Positions 59,862 to 64,000 of a DNA stretch of 64,000 nt are shown here, piece after piece. The position numbers were made by a program, and so were the translations under genes. This DNA is from Basidiobolus meristosporus CBS 931.73 (Eukaryota > Basidiobolomycota > Basidiobolomycetes > Basidiobolales > Basidiobolaceae). The stretch lies in assembly GCA_002104905.1 (NCBI GenBank), contig MCFE01000370.1, positions 1 to 64,000 of the forward strand, read 5' to 3'. The notes beneath the pieces were generated by a model. The model had not been told where the DNA came from. It saw only the letters and a program-made list of their open reading frames with translations, and did no database searches. Every line of letters begins with the position of its first letter. Within the stretch, counting starts at the first letter, position 1.

Positions 59862-60153
59862 CCCGAACTATCTGGGGGTTGTGAATTTCCTAATAGTGTT
59901 CTTCTTGATAAAGTGAGGGATTCCAAAACGGAAACGCCAGTCGCTTTGGGTATAGAAGCAATTAAGGTTGGCTGGTTGTATGCGCAGTCGAAACATATAC
60001 TCGATAAGCGTTGAATCATATGCTCGATATTTTAATTACTGAATTAATGGACATTGAGAGCAGATCGAAAATGATAGGATTCGAACTACACTGAGGGTGG
60101 TTTAATACTTGATAAAAATTTCGACGCTTCTGCGATACTTTCTCTACGAAAAT

Positions 60154-61059
60154 ATGGCAACAAACTTGTGGAGTGATTCAAAGGCAAGAAACAAAGTCCT
60201 AACAAATGCCGCTTTGACAGGTACGGCAACACCAATCTAATGACCGCAGCCGGCGTGGACAGTTCATGCTGCAATGACAGCGACATACTCACGAAACGTT
60301 TTCATTTACCTTGCTTGTAGCCGTGGGTGGATCTTTGTTAGGAGCAACAGCTGCTATTATAACTAGAAAGCCAGTGAAGTCCTGGGCTTTCAATACTGGT
60401 GCGAATTTTGGAATCTTTGGATTGACGTTCTTTTGTGAGTTCGTTTGCTTTGCCTATGCTCGAAACGCTTCAACCACTTAACTGAGCCTCGAAATAGCCC
60501 TGCGCCATTCTCTAATGACCATTCAACGAGAGAAAAATGTCCCATTAGATCTGAAAGATGGTGTGACTCGTGACGTCGATGAATTATATAGTAGTATATT
60601 GGCTGGTGCAGCAGCTGGTGGAGTGTTTGCCGCCATGACACGTAAGTGAAGTAGGGACCTCCACCTATACATCCGCATCCTAACTGGGTTCTTACAGGTG
60701 GACAAAGCGCCATGCTCTCGGGGGCAACCACGTTTGGTCTGCTCTGTGGGGTTGGGCAATTTGCATATACAAAAGTCTATCGTTACCGTCAACAACTCAT
60801 CCTCGAGGCACGCAACACAGCGCCTATAGACGTAGAAGCTGAACAAACCGTCGTTGAAAACAAGCCTATTATGGAGCGGGTCATTGATTATCTCACTGAG
60901 GTCGAATGGTCCCCTCTCAAGAAACTCTCAAACGATGAATATCGTGAGATCTTGAAGGAAAAGCTTGTCGTTCTTGACACAGAGCTTGCCGACTTGGATC
61001 GAATGATTGCCGAGTCTGAAGCCAAGTCCCGAGAAATCTTGGGCCAGAATGCTGCTTAA
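60154..61059 (+). CDS. Tim17-like mitochondrial membrane protein (tentative)
   Basis: Four exons: 60154 to about 60198 (MATNLWSDSKARNKVLTNAA), about 60321-60437, about 60498-60641 and about 60699-61059. The joined core has Gly-rich membrane helices resembling the Tim17/22/23 fold: VGGSLLGATAAII, FNTGANFGIFGLTFFSLRHS, LYSSILAGAAAGGVFAAM and MLSGATTFGLLCGVGQFAYT. A soluble tail (EWSPLKKLSNDEYREILKEK) ends with a coiled coil. About 220 residues. The repeating GA/GG spacing is the main evidence, so a respiratory-complex assembly or import role remains a guess. Confidence 0.55.
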
Positions 61060-61304
61060 TCTTGTCCCCTCTTGTCACCTCCATCACTGTCTCAATCATG
61101 TATCACTTCATTCCATTTGAAACAATAAAACATAGCCTCACAGGGCCTCGAAATGTTGCAATTCCCCCGGATAACATTGGCTACAGTGTGGCCCTTCGCA
61201 GGAAAATTTAGTATGGCTGAGATGAGCCTTTTGGGATGGACGGGATTGTGTGCAAATTTCTCTTCGAGGTAAATTAAGCACAATCGATTTCCCCTGCCAC
61301 TCTC

Positions 61305-62606
61305 ATGTTTCATTTGGCCTGTAGAAATGTGGTGAAAGCGAACTGGAGGGGCGCCCAAACCCTACAATTAGCGCGGAACTTCTCGGGAGCCTCCATAAAC
61401 CTTGGGAAGCGGAGTCTTCCAAGAGAGGTGAAAACGAAAGGCATAACCGTGCCCAAGGATGCCTACCTCATGTCCGATAAAATCAAGAAACTCGCTAGCA
61501 ATGATAAACTCGCAGACGCCATTGCTTTGGTGATGAATTCGCCCTTGAGAGCGCAGTCCACTGTCGTGTGGAACCACCTTATTGATGAGTGTGGTAAGAA
61601 GCAAATGGTTGGGAAGGCATTCAAACTTTTCCAAGAGGTATGTACTTTGGATATTGCTTACGCCCAACGCAACCCATTCACCAAGCCATACCTGGTTCCC
61701 TAGATGAAACGCCGTGGCCACGCGCCCAATGAGAAAACCTTCACCATTTTGATTAATGCTTGCGCAAACTCCGTTTCTGCCTCTCCTACAGCACTCCAAA
61801 AAGCACTGGAGCTGTATAATAAGATGGTCCAATCCGACTCTCCCCCCTCCTTGGTTCATACCAACACGCTGATCAAGGCCTGCTCCCGAGCCGGCGACAT
61901 GAAAACTCTTGCTGATTCATATAACAGCCTGGATACTCGAGGACCCGGCGCCCCCGACGTTGTAACGTACAATCTAGTTATCAGTGCATTTGCACACAAA
62001 GGAGGTGATGATGGGTTCAAGTTTGCTTTCCAGGTATGGGAAGACTTCCGCAGAGACCTAAGGCAGTATGAAAAATCACAAGTCAAGCGGCAAGACGATT
62101 ATGACCCATACGCTGATCTATATCAAAGCCAACGGAGACGCACCATTCCAGAGCGTAACATGCGACTTGATGTTGAGATAGTGAACTCGATCCTCCTTGC
62201 CTGTAAGAATGCCGACTCGAAGGAGAATATCGAGCAGGCATTTACCATTCTCAGCGACGTGTACGGATTGGGCAGGGTGCGTGAGAAGTTGTCCCACTAT
62301 GGACTGGGCAATGAGGCAGATGAGCTGAGCAATATAGAAAACGCCGCATACTTGAGGCCCAAGCGCAGTACAGTTGACCTCATTATCGGGATATGCCTGA
62401 AGGCCAAGGAATTCCAACGTGGCGTTGATTATTATTCCGAGATTGTCCAGAAGTACCCGACCCTTCAGCTAGACATCCAAAATTTCTCCACCGTTTCGTT
62501 TCTCTTCCTTCGCCGCATTGCGGAAATACACGGCCACCGGGGGTCCCTTTACGACTCGCAGAGCTTCAAAGTTCGTAGAAATATAGAGAATGCGGACGGA
62601 AAATAG
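61305..62606 (+). CDS. Mitochondrial pentatricopeptide-repeat protein
   Basis: A 411-residue PPR protein. Exon 1 (61305-61637) has a basic presequence (MFHLACRNVVKANWRGAQTL) and early repeats (VVWNHLIDECGKKQMVGKAF). After a 66-nt intron (61638-61703), exon 2 continues MKRRGHAPNEKTFTILINAC, LVHTNTLIKACSRAGDMKTL and DVVTYNLVISAFAHKGGDDG, with more degenerate helices beyond. PPR proteins bind specific RNA for mitochondrial RNA processing or translation. The target is unknown. It is tail-to-tail with another PPR gene. Confidence 0.85.
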
Positions 62607-62657
62607 TGTACCATTCGAAGTATAATAAATATGTGTATTTGCTGATCTGTTTATTCT

Positions 62658-64000
62658 CTACAACAGCCTTGATTTGCGCATCAAGTACCTGCGCTTCAGT
62701 TGGTTTGTTATGCGGTCAGGCTCGACGAAGGGATCCTTCAGCAGCTTCTGATACACCGCTGAGGCCTTTGCTACGTCGGAGCAATTGACGTATCCCTGAA
62801 TCAAACTGTTGTACGTTGTTGTGTTTGGCATCAGGTTGGAAGCCTCCATTTTCTGGACAGTTTCTTCTGCCTTCTCCATTTGCCCTGCTTTGGAATAGCC
62901 ATTGACCATGATGTTGTAGGAAACAACATCGGGATGGACTGCATCCTGGGCCATAAGTGCCCAGGCCTTCTCGAAGTGTTGGTTCCGCACAAGCCCTTTG
63001 AGCAAGGTGTTATATGTTATGATATTGGGGGATAGATTCCGCGCAATCATTTCTTTGTACTTGGAATCTAGCCATTCTGGGGATTCGTATTCAGCCCCGA
63101 AATTCAAAAGGGTGTTGTACGTGACCACATCTGGCTTCACCCCTTTGGCATCCATCTCCGAAATGCACTGGTGAAACTGGGCTGGGCTACCTTGTGTCCT
63201 GTGGTAATTCAGTAGTGCATTGTAGATAATCGTGCTTCCGACGTATTCCGAATCGCGCAGGGCTTTGCTCAGCTTGTCGACTAGGTCGGCCCTTTTACTT
63301 CTCAAGCAACCAGCCAGCACAGTTTCGTATGTGACCTGTGTCGGTTTTAAGCCTCGCTTGGCCATATCTTCGTAGTACGCCACTGCTTGGCTGATATCGT
63401 TTCGACTTGTGCAAAGCTGTATCAATACATTGTACGTCTTTGTGGTAGGGAGAATGCCTTTCCGTAGCATCTCGTCGAAATATCGACGCGCTTTGCCAAC
63501 CTGCCCGTTCTTACCATAGCCATCAATTAAGATTGTGTAGGTGATGGCGTTGGGCTCGATATTGATCTTTTGCATTTCATTATACACTTGCAGAACCTTT
63601 TCCATTCGGTGGAGCTTTGCGTAGGTATCCATCAAATTATTGTAGAGCATTAAATTGGCCGGGATTCCTCGAATCACTAACTCCTGTTGATGCAGCTGAA
63701 CCTCACCAAAGGTGCCAACTTGTTTGAGAACGGAAAAGAGAATGCAGTAGGTCACTCCGTTCAGCTGGACCCCCGAGGATTTCATATCCTTAAAAAGTGC
63801 CAGGGCTTTGGCAGGCTGTGTTTTGCCGAGTATATGGAAAACGCTATTGTAAACCGCTGTGGTAGGAGGCACGTTCAACTTTTTCATCTTGTCGAATAAC
63901 TGAAGGACGGAGGAAAGGTCGCCCAATTTTCCGAATAGGATGATCGCTTGGTTGAAGGTTCGTTGCTTTTGAAAGCCTGCTTCTTTGAGGTAAGCGAGGA
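62658..64000 (-). CDS. PPR protein, multi-repeat (5' end beyond window)
   Basis: C-terminal part of a large PPR protein, open through the right edge (its 5' part lies outside). At least ten classical 35-residue repeats are seen: VYNSVFHILGKTQPAKALAL, LMLYNNLMDTYAKLHRMEKV, ITYTILIDGYGKNGQVGKAR, KTYNVLIQLCTSRNDISQAV, VTYNTLLNFGAEYESPEWLD, ITYNTLLKGLVRNQHFEKAW, VSYNIMVNGYSKAGQMEKAE and TTYNSLIQGYVNCSDVAKAS. This long, regular set resembles plant and fungal P-class RNA-binding proteins. It ends RYLMRKSRLL at 62658, only 51 bp from the other PPR stop. Confidence 0.93.
   Translation of the reverse strand, partial: LAYLKEAGFQKQRTFNQAIILFGKLGDLSSVLQLFDKMKKLNVPPTTAVYNSVFHILGKTQPAKALALFKDMKSSGVQLNGVTYCILFSVLKQVGTFGEVQLHQQELVIRGIPANLMLYNNLMDTYAKLHRMEKVLQVYNEMQKINIEPNAITYTILIDGYGKNGQVGKARRYFDEMLRKGILPTTKTYNVLIQLCTSRNDISQAVAYYEDMAKRGLKPTQVTYETVLAGCLRSKRADLVDKLSKALRDSEYVGSTIIYNALLNYHRTQGSPAQFHQCISEMDAKGVKPDVVTYNTLLNFGAEYESPEWLDSKYKEMIARNLSPNIITYNTLLKGLVRNQHFEKAWALMAQDAVHPDVVSYNIMVNGYSKAGQMEKAEETVQKMEASNLMPNTTTYNSLIQGYVNCSDVAKASAVYQKLLKDPFVEPDRITNQLKRRYLMRKSRLL

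Noticed and set aside
60060-60100. GGATTCGAACTAC, which looks like a tRNA T-arm word on minus
   Set aside because: The flanks cannot form the T stem and no D or anticodon arm is found; it is the promoter of the Tim17-like gene.

Overview
The window is nuclear DNA of a fungus. Protein genes are dense, on both strands, and cut by many short GT-AG introns (mostly about 55-75 nt). Content includes HIS6, MAK5, NOP7, SEC62, ISC1, MTC6, AIM41, a fungal CSC1/PHM7 channel and a fungal cys-3-like bZIP. Several genes are absent from, or unusual in, the familiar ascomycete yeasts: a UHRF1-type UBL-PHD-SRA-RING protein, a DONSON homologue, an OSR1/FRAY-like kinase, a glycolipid transfer protein and the urease chaperone UreG. 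I infer an early-diverging (non-Dikarya) fungus. That placement is inference; no rRNA marker is present. All exon boundaries were read by eye from splice signals and reading-frame continuity.

Layout. 1-760: 3' part of a UBC8/UBE2H E2. 1283-5433 (-): P4-ATPase flippase. 5434-6918: long intergenic stretch with short repeats. 6919-7636: bZIP factor. 8002-8631: orphan ORF. 9250-16174, all on minus: HIS6, MTC6, AIM41, a GPI-anchored fasciclin protein and an EngB GTPase. 16485-18985: MAK5. 19476-19682: small mitochondrial membrane protein. 20038-22237 (-): UHRF1-like. 23006-23251: small tail-anchored ORF. 23452-24317 (-): GLTP. 24721-26047: RPL4. 26788-30384: CSC1-like channel. 30736-33743: FRAY-like kinase. 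34108-36155: NOP7. 36502-37974: ISC1. 38297-39904 (-): importin alpha. 40496-43398: DONSON. 43729-44908: CDK1-like kinase. 45157-46016 (-): GNAT-like protein. 46697-47503: UreG. 47769-50332: head-to-head, nearly identical mitochondrial LEA-like genes. 50623-59861, all on minus: FHIP, LST8, PP5, SEC62, calcineurin B. 60154-61059: Tim17-like protein. 61305-62606 and 62658-64000: two tail-to-tail PPR genes, the second cut by the window edge.

Shared themes: ribosome biogenesis and translation (MAK5, NOP7, RPL4), mitochondrial function (AIM41, EngB, PPR genes, LEA pair), membrane lipids (flippase, GLTP, ISC1), and stress or nutrient signalling (LST8, PP5, calcineurin B, FRAY kinase, CDK). The strongest points for a second look are the 796-bp inverted LEA-like duplication with a CRE in its shared promoter, the UHRF1 homologue without tandem Tudor domain, the fungal DONSON, a CDK1-like kinase with PTTAIRE and no Thr14, and a FRAY-like kinase whose tail carries four RFxV-like motifs.
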